A stretch of DNA of 64,000 bases from Sordariomycetes sp. S80-01Y (taxonomy: Eukaryota > Ascomycota > Sordariomycetes), in contig JAXQJY010000025.1 in NCBI GenBank assembly GCA_037042185.1, positions 992,001 through 1,056,000 on the forward strand, given 5' to 3'. The position numbers and the translations under genes were made by a program. The first letter of the stretch is position 1. Each line of letters opens with the position of its first letter. The notes beneath the pieces were generated by a model, which searched no databases, was not told where the DNA came from, and saw only the letters and a program-made list of their open reading frames with translations. Positions 23,407 to 34,062 of the stretch are shown piece by piece.

Positions 23407-23498
23407 TCATGTGTATCGCAGCCATGGAAGCTGCTCAGACCAAGATTGGGCCACAGTCAAATAACCAGAGCAGGCAGCAACGTCCGCCTCCATCCAAC

Positions 23499-24180
23499 AT
23501 GTCCTCTTCCTCGTCATACTACTACAGCCCGGATGGCGCGCAGCAACAGACCTTCCAACAATCGAACGGCATCAAGAGCGATAGCGAGCTAAGCCTCCAG
23601 GGTCCGCTAGACGTCTCGGGGTCCGTCAAGTCGGGCGGAAGTATCGACTTCGACGGGGACTTCGTCGTCAGGGACAAGATCGACGCATATGGCGCCATCA
23701 ACGTGAACGGGAGTATCCACAGCGAGTAAGGCTCCCCCAGCCTTGCAGGTGGCATGGGTCATGCTGACAGGCCAAGGGGACGAATCAAGGCGTACGGAAA
23801 CATCGAAATCAACGGCTACCTGGTAGCGCAGTATGCCTCTCCTCGGACCGTCGATGGCCGCGCTGACACCTTTCAGGGACAAGATCAAGGGCTGCGGCAA
23901 GCTCAAGGTGGTCGGAACGCTCGAGGGCACTGAACTCGAGATATACGGCAATTTGACCATCAATGGATATCTGTACGTCCCTTCTCCCCTTAACTCGATG
24001 TCCCTGGGTGGTGTGGTGATGAATCGTTGCTGACATACAGCCAGCCGATGTAAACGACTAGTCGTCTACGGATCCCTGACGCTCATAGGGCCGGAGTCGA
24101 GCTACACTGTGGACGAGTCAGAGGAAGTCGCCGGTGCCAAGTTGATGCGGGAGCAGGAGGCTGATTGGGATTGGCAGTGA
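23499..24180 (+). CDS. Bactofilin-like (polymer-forming cytoskeletal) beta-helix protein
   Basis: Four exons (23499-23725, 23777-23830, 23877-23972, 24045-24180) give 170 residues. After a disordered start (MSSSSSYYYSPDGAQQQ) the protein has a chain of short repeats: LQGPLDVSGSVKSGGSIDFDG, VVRDKIDAYGAINVNGSIHS, RIKAYGNIEINGYLVA, KIKGCGKLKVVGTLEG, ELEIYGNLTINGYL and RLVVYGSLTLIG. Alternating hydrophobic/Gly-Asn patterns of this kind form the right-handed beta-helix of bactofilins (DUF583), bacterial proteins that polymerise into filaments. The end is acidic (EEVAGAKLMREQEADWDWQ). Three introns with conserved phase show it is a genuine fungal gene, not contamination. Alternative starts at 23409 or 23424 would add up to 30 residues. 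Function in fungi is unknown to me. Confidence 0.75.
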
Positions 24181-26356
24181 ATGACGAGTGGCCAAGCATC
24201 CCACAGAGATCACCCCGCGACGCAAAGGGCTGCGCCATGGTCATCTGTTTGGGGGAAGAGGCGTTACTGGATCCATCGATAGACTTGCATCATAATCCGA
24301 ACTCACTTCTGGCTGTTTCCATCTTGTTCTCATTAGCTGTGGCGCGTGTAAGTGAGCGGTGGTCCAGCATTGGTGGTTGCAGTGACGGGAGGCATCCCCG
24401 GCTTCAGCCCAAATGACGGGACGAAACGTCAATACCCCTGGCGTGGCTGACGTCGAGGTGCGTCCGATCAGCTCTTAGCTCCATGGGACTGCCGGGTGAC
24501 AAGGCAGACGAGCTGAAGCGCTCATTTGGATCCGACGGCGGTGAGGCTGATTCCTGAGCAGCTGAAAGCCCGGTGACATGGTGCACGTCCGGCATCGGGT
24601 GATCCGGCTGCCACTGCAACGCTGCCATGACAATCGAGGACGGGGGCCACAGCGAGGGTGGAGTTTAATGGTAAAAGGGCAAAGATGAGAGAGTAGGAAA
24701 TGAAGAAAAGAATAAAGTGAGGCGATGTCCGGGTCAGCAGCAGTGGCCTTGCCGTCCACCCATGCCAGGCGTGACCTGAAACGCATATCAGCTGAAAACC
24801 CGTCCGAAGGCCAGCGCCCAATCACGTATAATGCTTCATACCGAATGCAAGGCATGGTCAATTTATGACGCCTGCATGTATGACGGGCCCACGGCTCCCA
24901 TGGGGGTACATGCGAGGCTGCCGGTCACAGTAGTACTTGCGGAATTGGCTTCCAGTGGGGGAAAGGGGGCGCGGCTCAGGGCTGCGGACGCTCCGCGTCT
25001 CTACATTACGCTAGGAGAATTCCATGCACATTCTTTGGCCGATTAATCGACCCTTGATCATGCACTGCACACATATGGGGCTATATCCGCGGATAGAGCC
25101 GAAATATACCGGCGCGGAGGCATCCCTGCTTCCAAGTTGACAAGCCGGGGTCGCGCTGCCTGTTGGCGTGATGGTAGCTATACTTGGGAAACCCACATCT
25201 CACCAACGTAGAAAGGACCCCACGGGCTTTCCTCCGGACATAAATTCTCTCTCGTCTCATTTAAGACCTCGATTCTGCGCAAATCCCAAATCCCAGCCCA
25301 AGAAGCAAACCCCAGATGCTCCTAGCGTTTCTCAGCCCCAAAACCTTGGCCACAGCCGGGTCTTCATCCTTGATTCTGAACGCTATAAGTCTCTTGTAGC
25401 TCTGCGAAGGAACTTAGTAGATATACGGAACGAGCTGATAACGGTAGACCTTCTAGTCCCTGCGCGGACACCGAAGCCGGACACGTGACCAACTCCATGG
25501 CAGCTTCGACGAAGAAACCTTGACCCTGACAACTCACGTGAGGAACTTTATTCGAAATTTAAGACATTGAAACATCTGCGGACAGATCAATCGATTGTGG
25601 CGAAGCTCGCGTGCGCGTGGTTGAAGTATACTTCAGAGTCAATCGGAGGCCAACAAACAAGGAAGTAGCGCGCACGAAACATCTGCAAAATAGAACAGAT
25701 CGAGGACATGTACGTTCGGAGTAGCGTGACTATACAAAATATTTGGGCGATCTCGACTCCTCAACTACCCCTTTTGGGGCTTTCTAGGGATCTCCACGCA
25801 GCGGACTCCATCGAGGACTAGGCCGAGCTAACATACCTTAGTCCAGGGGTCCTCGTGGCCTCGGAATTCCAAGACCACGTTGTCCACTACTAACTTTTCT
25901 CTCGGCCGGTAGGTTCATTCGGGTTCGCCGCCGCACCGCCGACCTGGAGCCGCCGAAGCAGCGACTGCCATGTCTTCGCCAACACGTTGATTGCCGAGCC
26001 TCTCGGTCTCGAGGTATTGACTGTTCTCTTGAGCTCTACTTTTTGACAATAGCAGAGTGACGTTGTATTTTGAGGGATAGCAATGCGCAGTGTTGACCCT
26101 CGAGCCTGGTGAACATACCAGATCCGCGCGTTGAATGTTGAGACGCCAAGAACAAAATGTAGATAGACCTCCTCATCGCCTTATTACCTTCAGACCAGCG
26201 CTGCTCGAATTTTCTCACTGAAACTGTATCCTTTGCCCTTCTAGGATGAAGCCACGCCACGCACAAAGTCCCAATCATCTTCTCCCATGCACTCCTCCTC
26301 TTCTCAACTCTCCATCACTCATCCACCTTTTTAGAACGCATCTTGTCAGCAGAACA
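24181..26356. other. 2.2-kb intergenic region
   Basis: I see no gene I can support. An open frame at 25171-25488 (plus, about 105 codons) has a balanced composition but no recognisable domain and no clear promoter. The 11-mer GAAACATCTGC occurs twice (near 25569 and 25677). The stretch is less GC-rich around 25540-25800. Confidence 0.45.
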
Positions 26357-27823
26357 ATGCGTCGGAATATAACCTATCTCCCGTGGGCTCTGGCCCTCGC
26401 AGCCGCCCGTCCCATGGCCTCGGAGTCCGTCGAGGTCCTGAACTACGAGGTTGGGCGCTCCATGTCCATCAAGGACTTCGCGTAGGTTGTCCATCCAAGA
26501 GTGCCCCCACAGAGCTGACAGCGCCACAGCCGAGAACTGGAGACCCATGATGAATTCTTTGGGCCGCAGCAGGCCGCAGAGGTTTCTCATGAAGTGGTTC
26601 CCGGAGGCGACAATATTTTCGTCGACATCGTGGATCTTGGAGAGCCCGCCCCTGAGACCGACGAGGAGCTCGAGCTCGTCGAAAGTGAGGACTTTGGCGA
26701 TCTCACTTCGTTTGGCGATGCTGTCAAATGGGACGGCATCGATCGTTCCATTATCGTCACCCGGGATGAAGACGAAGCAGGGTCCGGTAACATTCTCCTT
26801 AATGTTGCCGACCTGGTCGACCAGGCCGCCGAACAGCATTCTGACATCGACGGCGCTCTCGACTTTTTCGTGGACGACCTAGACTGGCGCGACCTCGATA
26901 TTGTCACCATCATGCCCCGGTACGCCGGTGAGGAAGCCCCAGCACCAACTGAATACATGGAAATCCCTAAGGAGGACCAGTCCGGACTGCACCATCCTTG
27001 GGTTTACGAACCAAGCTACGAACCAAGCACCGTCACCGAGTATGATCTCTGGCACCTTCCCGAGACACACACCATAACGGCGCCACCTCAGCTGCCGAGC
27101 GACGACTGGACCGTCATCATCCAGACACCACCCTCACCAACGGAGTGGACGCACTCCCCGGTAGTGAACAAGCACATCTGGCCCGGAAACCACAAGCATG
27201 CCAGCAAAGGAGACGGGAGCGGCACAGAGCTCGAGAAGCGCGGCGTCGCCAGCTTCCCCCCCAAGCACCCCATCACAGACCTTCAACCATCATACACATC
27301 GCCACCCCCGGGCAACAACAAGCCATGGACATACAGCAGGAGGACAGATGCTCCGTACGAGCACACCGATACCCAAATTTCGTACAGATTCCAGTCTCAG
27401 TTTTATTACAAACTCGTTTCAACTTGGATGGGCTTGCCTATGATCTCAAGTACACACAGAAACATGATGGTGAAGATCGCCACCGAGGGGGGCGAGACTT
27501 ACACCGTCACTGCGCCGGATACAGTGAGCAAGGTCAAGATAGCACCCACGGACACGCTCCAGAACATGGTCGCGACGTGGCCAGGCGGTAGACTCGTCTT
27601 CCCAGCGGAGGCGACCAAGAAGACCATCACCCTGAAGGCTGTCACGTGGTTTAATGAAGAGCCTCCCGAGGAGACGCACGCACCCCAGTCCCAGCCCGAG
27701 CTAGAGGTTCTCACAAAGACGGTGGTGGTGACGGTGACGATGGAGGCCGAGGCGACAGAGGCGACAGAAGCTTCGGATGCGGACAGTTCAGAGTCTGGCG
27801 CAAGGACCACAGTCAATGCTTAG
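26357..27823 (+). CDS. Secreted acidic protein of unknown function
   Basis: Two exons (26357-26481 and 26530-27823) give 472 residues. The N terminus, MRRNITYLPWALALAAARP, looks like a signal peptide. Residues about 40-200 are strongly acidic (ETDEELELVESEDFGDL; DIDGALDFFVDDLDWRDLD). A Pro/Thr-rich middle follows. ELEKRGVAS at about residue 292 carries a KR dibasic site of Kex2 type, which would split the protein into an acidic pro-part and a C-terminal part. The C-terminal part has a region with Tyr and Trp (YRFQSQFYYKLVSTWMG) and ends in a Glu/Ala/Thr/Ser tail. No cysteine pattern, catalytic motif or GPI signal is apparent. It lies 455 bp upstream of another secreted-protein gene on the same strand. 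I do not recognise a family. Confidence 0.7.
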
Positions 27824-28278
27824 CCGTGTTTTCCCCGTAGTTTGTAAATTTTCCTTAACAAATGCCGAGTAATAATGTGAAACGGTATCTGAAAAGTCTT
27901 GAAATATCTACAGAAGAGGCAGGTCAGCTCGGAGTGAGACTCGAGCCAAGAAGACAGTGAGGCTGATCCCCCTTCGGGCCGCTGAGTAAAAGCCGATGAC
28001 AGGCAGCGCAAGATATAGAAAAGGCAAGAGGACCCTTTGAAGCGGCCGTTCCTGATTCACTGAGATGACCGAGTCTTGGAATGTGTCTCAGTCGGGAAGT
28101 CGCGACTAGTAGCAACGGCAGCTGCTGGCAGGTGCTCATCGTGTACTTTAGGTAGAGTCGATGCGACGACCAATGCACCGTCTCAACTCACCTATAACTT
28201 CTGCTGTTCCCTCCTTTTCCTCTCCCCTCACGACCTTCAAACCCTCAATCCAGCCCAACACTCGTTGAACTGTTCAAG
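27824..28278. other. Intergenic between the two secreted-protein genes
   Basis: These 455 bp hold the 3' end of one gene and the promoter of the next. The last 100 bp are C/T-rich, ending CACTCGTTGAACTGTTCAAG before the ATG. Nothing else is seen. Confidence 0.45.
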
Positions 28279-28938
28279 ATGCGTTTCTCCACCCTTGCAG
28301 CCAACGTCCTGGCCGGACTCGCCCTTGCGTCCGCCCTCCCCCAAGGCAACCCGGGCACGTCCATTGACCCAAACTCCTGCTGCTGCTGCGACTCGTCCCA
28401 GCCTGCCATCGTCTGCACGCACAGCACTCAAATCTTCAGCTGCGCATGCCTTGCTGTTCAGTGTCCTGCTGACGCGCCCGTCATCCACCGCAACCTGGAC
28501 GAGGAGCCGCTGCCCACCCCTCCCAGTGATCCTCTTGTCGACCCTACGCCGCCCTCGGGGGAGATCGACTGCTGCTGCTGCAACATCGGCGGTCCGGAGA
28601 TTTCGTGCACCAAGAAGACGGCCGAGGAGGGTTGCATCTGTCCCTTGGTCCTATGCCCGCCCGATGCGCCAACGGTGTGGCCTGAGAGTCCCGCTACGCC
28701 GCCGACGCCTACTCCCCAGCCAGAGGTGAAGCCTGCTGTCAAACCAGCTCCTGAAGCCGTTCGTCACGCCGAGGAGGAGGAGGACCAGGAGATGGACTGC
28801 TGCTGCTGCGATATCTCTAGGAGCTCCATCGTATGTGACAGCCGACCTGAGTCTGTGGGGTGCTTCTGTGCGTTGGTAGCGTGTCCCCCCGGCGCGCCGA
28901 CCATAAGGGAGAGATTCCCGGAGCCTACTGGCATCTGA
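28279..28938 (+). CDS. Secreted cysteine-rich protein with three CCCC modules
   Basis: A single uninterrupted frame of 219 residues. It starts MRFSTLAANVLAGLALASA, a textbook signal peptide likely cut after A19. The mature protein has three modules (residues 34-69, 98-133, 174-209). All have the same cysteine spacing, CCCC-x8-C-x8-C-x-C-x4-C, followed by P-x2-AP-x-[VI]. That is eight cysteines per module, 24 in total, with no other cysteines. The linkers are Pro/Thr-rich or acidic (HAEEEEDQEMD). Each CCCC is encoded by a TGC run. The spacing is not that of hydrophobins, CFEM or knottin-type defensins as I know them. An extracellular structural role or a candidate effector is inferred only. 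It sits between a second secreted-protein gene and a Zn2Cys6 regulator. Confidence 0.85.
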   Translation: MRFSTLAANVLAGLALASALPQGNPGTSIDPNSCCCCDSSQPAIVCTHSTQIFSCACLAVQCPADAPVIHRNLDEEPLPTPPSDPLVDPTPPSGEIDCCCCNIGGPEISCTKKTAEEGCICPLVLCPPDAPTVWPESPATPPTPTPQPEVKPAVKPAPEAVRHAEEEEDQEMDCCCCDISRSSIVCDSRPESVGCFCALVACPPGAPTIRERFPEPTGI

Positions 28939-30137
28939 GCCCGAGGTCCTACCGGAGACGCCAAACTCAAGAGATGCGCGGAAAGGGTATCAAAGTAAAT
29001 TGGCTATTTTGGAGCAACTGTGAACGCATCGAGACGGAGGCCATAACTTACGTCAAACACGTGTAATGAAGGACTAGCACAGCTAGGAATAAAAATTGTG
29101 GCTTTCAAGAGCCTTGGCTTGAACCATGTTGCATGCCAGCGGCTACGGGTGAGAGTTCAGGTGATAATCATGCTTGCCGGCCAGAGTCTAGACTCGAGAG
29201 CCGTGGGCAATGGGTAAGACCTTTTCCCTTGCCACGGCTCGAGTCATTGAATCACTGGAATGGTGCGGTTTGTGCTTCTTATTACCTTGAAGGAATTATG
29301 CGCCTCGGCACGTGCGGATTGTGCGGATAATGGCTCCGCCCTCCACGGAATTTCCCCCCCTTCGGACGCCCTACTCGATGCGGAATACAGTGCGATGACT
29401 GCGCCTTCAAATTGCGCATCGATGACTTCCACGACCGACAGCAACACCATCGACGCGGTCGTTGAAGGACGATTCGGGTGGTGGTTGGGCTGGAAAAGTG
29501 CTGATGCATCTGCAAATCCCCAACATCCCCTAGCTGGGAAGCGAAGGATTTCCCGGTTAACCACGCCATGCATATCCCCCACATGAATCAGGTTGTCGCT
29601 ACGGATGTCGGGGAGCTGCAGATGGACGGCAGTCAGATCCTCCCCCTTTCTCCAGAAATAATAGATGGGGTGACTGTCAGCAATCTGTGAAACAATCCAC
29701 GCTCCGACCAGCAGCAGCCTGGGTTGTATTTTGTGAAGCCCCGAGGAAGAGAGCACGACATGAAGAAAATGAGCGAGAGGAAAAGGCTTTCTAGCGAGAT
29801 GCGCCCAACACATGGAGCCTTTCCGTCATCCCGCCTGCAGTTACGGAACTCGAGAGTGCTGATTGGCCCATCCGAGTGAATAGACTGCTGCCTCCGCGAC
29901 TGCCGAGCCCCATCGCAGCTCGACCCGGCGTCCCCGTCTCTGCCACTGACCACTGGAGCGCCAGTGGCTCCAACCTGCATGGATTGACTCGGATTGCCCA
30001 CTCAACGGCCTCAGACTCTCCATTTTCCTCTTCCATCCCTTCGCGCGGTTGTCGTCCCCGTCCTCGTGTCGAGTAAAGCGACTGCCGACTTAGACCGCAG
30101 AGGCTTCGCATCGCAGGCCGTCTGGGGACGTGACGGC
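28939..30137. other. 1.2-kb intergenic region
   Basis: Overlapping open frames on both strands (29244-29813 minus, 29260-29586 plus) are long but mutually exclusive and carry no domain. I treat this as promoter sequence of the Zn2Cys6 gene. Confidence 0.45.
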
Positions 30138-33100
30138 ATGAACATTTCCTCTCGTGTCCCGCCCGAGGGCATGGATCTGTCTGCCATGGGCGCCGACGGT
30201 CCGCATCAGCTACCCTTCAATCCGCCGCCAACCGTTGAGGGCTCCGTTCCGCAGGCGCAGGCGCAGGCCGAGCCCAACAAGGACGCGCCGCCTGCTAAGA
30301 GACGTCGTACGAGCTCCGCGAGCCTGTCCAACTGCTGCCGCACGTGTAGATTGCGCAAGGTAGGTCGACCTGTCTCACTCTTCGAATGCCAGCCAGGGCG
30401 CCACGTTTCACAGACATCTCGGAGCGTCCAGAGCTAATGACGTTGGGTTCGCGCGCAGGTCAAATGCTCGGGCAATCCGAATAACGGGGGGCCGTGTACG
30501 AATTGCGCGAGGCTAGAGTTGGCGTGTCCTTTCACTGTGGCCGAGGACGGCGTATTGAAATCGGGTACGACATCTCGTCTTTGACGACACGACTCCGCGA
30601 CTAACTGCGCCCAGGAAAGATCAAGCGGGTGACGCCCTCCCAAAGCCGCACCGAGGCCGGCACTGTGCGCAAGAGAGCTCAGCGAGCGTGCCGACAATGC
30701 CACTCCCAGAAGACCAAGTGCTCTGGAGACCTGCCTCGTTGCAAGCGTTGTCAAAATGGTGACCTCCCGTGCGAGTACATGCCGGCCAAGCGCAAGTTCA
30801 ATCACGATGCGCGTCAGGCATCCCAAGAGATGGAAGCAGCGCCAGCGCCGACACCTCGGTCGGTAATGCCAACTCCCACGCCCGTTACCGCTACTGCTAC
30901 CCCTGACACGGTACCTTCGGTGCCTTCAGTGCCTTCAGTACCTTCAGGACCCTCCGTGCATTCTAATCCGGAGCCCAGTAAGAGCCCAGAAAAGGACACT
31001 CCGACTAGTAGACAAGAGGCGAGCTTTCCATTGGTCATCGATACGTCGGTTCTCACGGCGCAGCAGTTGCTCACGCGGAAGACTATCATCCTCAAGCACC
31101 TGGATGCCTACTTCGAGCACCTCTACTGGCTGCCATGCATGGGTTTCTTCCACCCCGAGACGGCATATCGCCAGGTCTACGAAGGCACCTTCGATCCGCC
31201 CACCGCAACCGCCCTCTGCGCAATCACAAGTTTCTTCGTAAACCCCGGAAACGAAGCCGCCCAGGAGTTCGGCCGCAAATGCGGCGACGAGATTGAGTTC
31301 TTCATCTTCCGCAACATGCATAAGTTTTCGGACCGCACACTCCTCCCCTATGCTCTCATCCTTTCCTTCAACTTTCTCTCGGGCTCCTTTGCCAAAGTAT
31401 GGCAATGTTTTGGGTTGGCATCGAGGCTCATGACAGGCCTGCAGTTGAATTGGGACGTGAGCGCGAGGAATACCAGCTTCCAACAGCAGGAGCTCAAGAG
31501 GAGAATTGCGTGGCAGTTCTTTGCCATGGATCGGTTGTTGGCCGGTGGATACGAGGAGTACATTTCGTGCAGGAGAGAGAACATGAAGATTCGGCTGCCG
31601 TGTCATGAGGAGGCTTTTTGGGAGAACACCCCGGTCGTTGCGGAGAGACTAACAGACAAGAACGCGAAATGCAAGGGCATCGGGCTCCATGGACTGAACC
31701 TGCGGATCGTGGATCTCAACCATCGCATTCAGAAGTAAGTTTTGAGAATATGTCGGTCAAAATTAGAATACTAATAAAGATAGTTGGACCAAGAAACTTG
31801 GGACGCGCGTGTCCTTGGAGCCTTCCAAAGTTATGGAAGATGTCAACAACTTTCAAAACGAACTTACGCGCTTTCATCTGTCGATTCCTGACGACATCCG
31901 CCTGAGCGATCAGAGCATCGCCAAATACATTGCGTCCCCTGAACGAGCAGGCTACGTCTTCCTACACACCCATCTATCAGTCGGCCATGTCGACCTCTAC
32001 CGCTTCGCCCTGCCCGGTATTCTTGACCCAAACAAGAACGACATCCTGCGCCGACTACCCCAGGGCTTCGTCGAAAGGTCCAGAAAACAAGCTGTGGCAC
32101 ATGCTCTTTGCACTGGCCGCTTCTGCGTCGCTATTCAGAATGAAGCCGAGAAGCAGCCTCACAACGGGAAGTCTCCCCTGGCTGGAGATGCTACAATTCC
32201 TCACATGGCTACTCAGTCACTCAGGGTGTTCTTGATCGCTATGCAGCACAAGATTTACGACAACCTCACAGACGACACCACCGCGCCGCTTTGGCGCTTC
32301 CAGACGCCCGACGACGAACATATCCGATACTTGATTGAAGACGGCCTCTTTCGCGTGTCAGCGCCTTGGAGTCCCATCCTCATGACCTGCAATCAAGCCG
32401 TAAGCCTGTCCCTTCCGGCCCTTAGGCCCCTCGATGCCATTTCCCTTAACTTCTCATAAACCCATATCCCTCGCCTCTTTTAACAACAGCTGACTTATCG
32501 ATCAGCACACAAACAACCAAGCCATGTTCGCAGAGTTCAACAAGACCCAGAAATTCGCCGATCAGACGGGAACGGTTGGCTTCTCCGGCTCTAAAACCTC
32601 CAATGGGGTAACCCGCCTCCCTGGGCCACACTACATTCTCGAAAACGCAAACTACGGTGTCATCGAGCAGGAACAACGGACGCGCGCCGCCGACGCCGCG
32701 ACGGCAGACCGATGGTTCCGCAGTAAGAACTCCCAGAACCAACCGTCACCCGGTCGCCCAGGCGAACCCAGCCCTTACGCGCCCCCGGAGGCGGACTTCG
32801 ACTCCGAATACGGGCCTCCAGGCGTTCCATTACTGCTGGCTGTTGCGAGGAACTCTGTGGGCATGGACCAGCCTGAGCTTCAGCCGGGACAGGAATCCAT
32901 GCCGCCGCAGAACATGTATGATCTTGAGAAGAACGGCGCGCTGCTGATGCATGAGAAGACGTGGCTTACTGGGGGCATGGCCACTCCTGATTCCAACCAG
33001 AGCTTCATGAGCGCGGACCAGGGGTCGTTGCCGATGCTGCAGATGAATGCAGGGAACGTTGAGGGCATCATGTTTCCACCGCCAGCGCCGCCAAGCTCTG

Positions 33101-33327
33101 GTCACCTCGGGCAGGGTCAAGTTGTGGTAGGTGGCGGGCAGATCGGAACAACACAGGTCCCTCACGAGCAGGTGGCTCAGGGGCAGATGTCCCATGGCCA
33201 ACCGAACGCGCCGCACCAACAATACCTCCAACCGCAGTCGGGGATGTATATGAACGGGTACGGGGCGCAGTATACCCCGAGCACGGGGCCTGAGCAGGCC
33301 GCTTACATGCAGCAACAATTCGGTTGA
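30138..33327 (+). CDS. Transcription factor with two tandem Zn2Cys6 clusters
   Basis: Five exons (30138-30359, 30459-30564, 30615-31734, 31784-32399, 32506-33327) total 962 codons, giving 961 residues. Cluster 1 spans C67-C97 (C-x2-C-x6-C-x9-C-x2-C-x6-C) and is preceded by the basic stretch AKRRRTSS. Cluster 2 spans C135-C162 (C-x2-C-x6-C-x6-C-x2-C-x6-C), ending CEYMPAKRK. Cluster 1 is split by an intron between CRLRK and VKC, a common position in this family. A VPS/VPSGPS repeat linker follows, then a region like the fungal-specific regulator domain (LDAYFEHLYWLPCMGFFHP to RRIAWQFFAMDRLLAGGYEEY). The C terminus is Gln/Pro/Gly-rich and probably activates transcription. Targets are unknown. 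An alternative start at 30171 is possible. Confidence 0.85.
30917..30955 (+). repeat. Tandem CCTTCAGTG-type coding repeat
   Basis: Four imperfect 9-bp units code for VPS VPS VPS GPS in the linker after the second zinc cluster. Such a run could vary in length between strains. Confidence 0.7.
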
Positions 33328-34062
33328 GCCGTCGTTGGGCAAAGGGTCGGAGGCGCCTTGGGTGTTGGCTTGCGGATCTGGATCAAACGGAACATGAGAG
33401 CATACTTAAGCGCGGGCTGATAGTTCCCCGACTGTTTGTATTTCCAATGAAGCCCCATCCCCCTTGTCTAGCAGCTCTTGCGGCCGTCGCCTCTAATCCA
33501 CGGATGACTTGACAAGAGGCATCGAAGGATGGTCATTGAAATTTGGAGTTAAGACGTGCGCAGCGACATACATGAGTGCAAAGTTGTTTTAAGTTCGGCA
33601 ACAAGCCTGCCTATGGGGCCAGCATAAATTATACACTATAGAATATACAGCTATACCGATCACCGCACTGAACTGCTCCAATGGCTGCTCGCTATGTCCT
33701 TTCCTTCAAGCTCCTGGCCCGCAGGTGAGGGGGCCCCAAGTCCTACTGAACCAAAGAACGAATCCTCGTCCAGAAGACTGGCGTCCCAAAATGACCAAAT
33801 GAAATTGTGTTGTCCGACGGTGAGGAAGAATGAGGGAAGCGTAGTGCCTATGGCAGTATCGCGGAGGGTGCAGGCCCGGTGTGGCCGAAAGTAATATGTA
33901 ATCTGTGTCGTGTCGTGAAGAGATCCAGGAAGCCCATGCTGAGACCAAGAGTGAATCCAGGAAAGCAAGAGCCGGTAGTATGTGCATCCAGCTTGCGATC
34001 TCGGCGATGGGACCTCCGAGGAAAGGTCGTGATGCTTTTGGCAAGAACCGCGAACGCGGGTC
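33328..34062. other. Convergent 3' region
   Basis: These 735 bp lie between two convergent stop codons. An A/T-richer patch (33625-33655) could serve 3' end formation. A minus-strand open frame spanning 33660-34382 is a shadow of the neighbouring gene. Confidence 0.45.

Larger units (their letters stand above)
21323..23498. other. 2.2-kb intergenic region upstream of the bactofilin-like gene
   Basis: No open frame here has coding character. It holds a GGAT-type microsatellite (22637-22665), a CTCG-rich run near 22783-22805, a 10-bp repeat (23141-23177) and a strong TATA box (23397-23406). The stretch looks like an extended promoter. Confidence 0.5.

Noticed and set aside
23409-23498. Earlier ATGs (23409, 23424) as start of the bactofilin-like gene
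   Set aside because: They lie 3-18 bp after a strong TATA box, so they are probably not in the mRNA.
25171-25488. About 105-codon plus-strand open frame
   Set aside because: The composition is plausible but there is no domain, no C/T-rich leader and no partner exon; I could not support it as a gene.
29244-29813. 189-codon minus-strand open frame
   Set aside because: It overlaps a plus-strand frame of similar length, shows no domain, and starts and ends without gene signals. A chance frame in GC-rich DNA is more likely.
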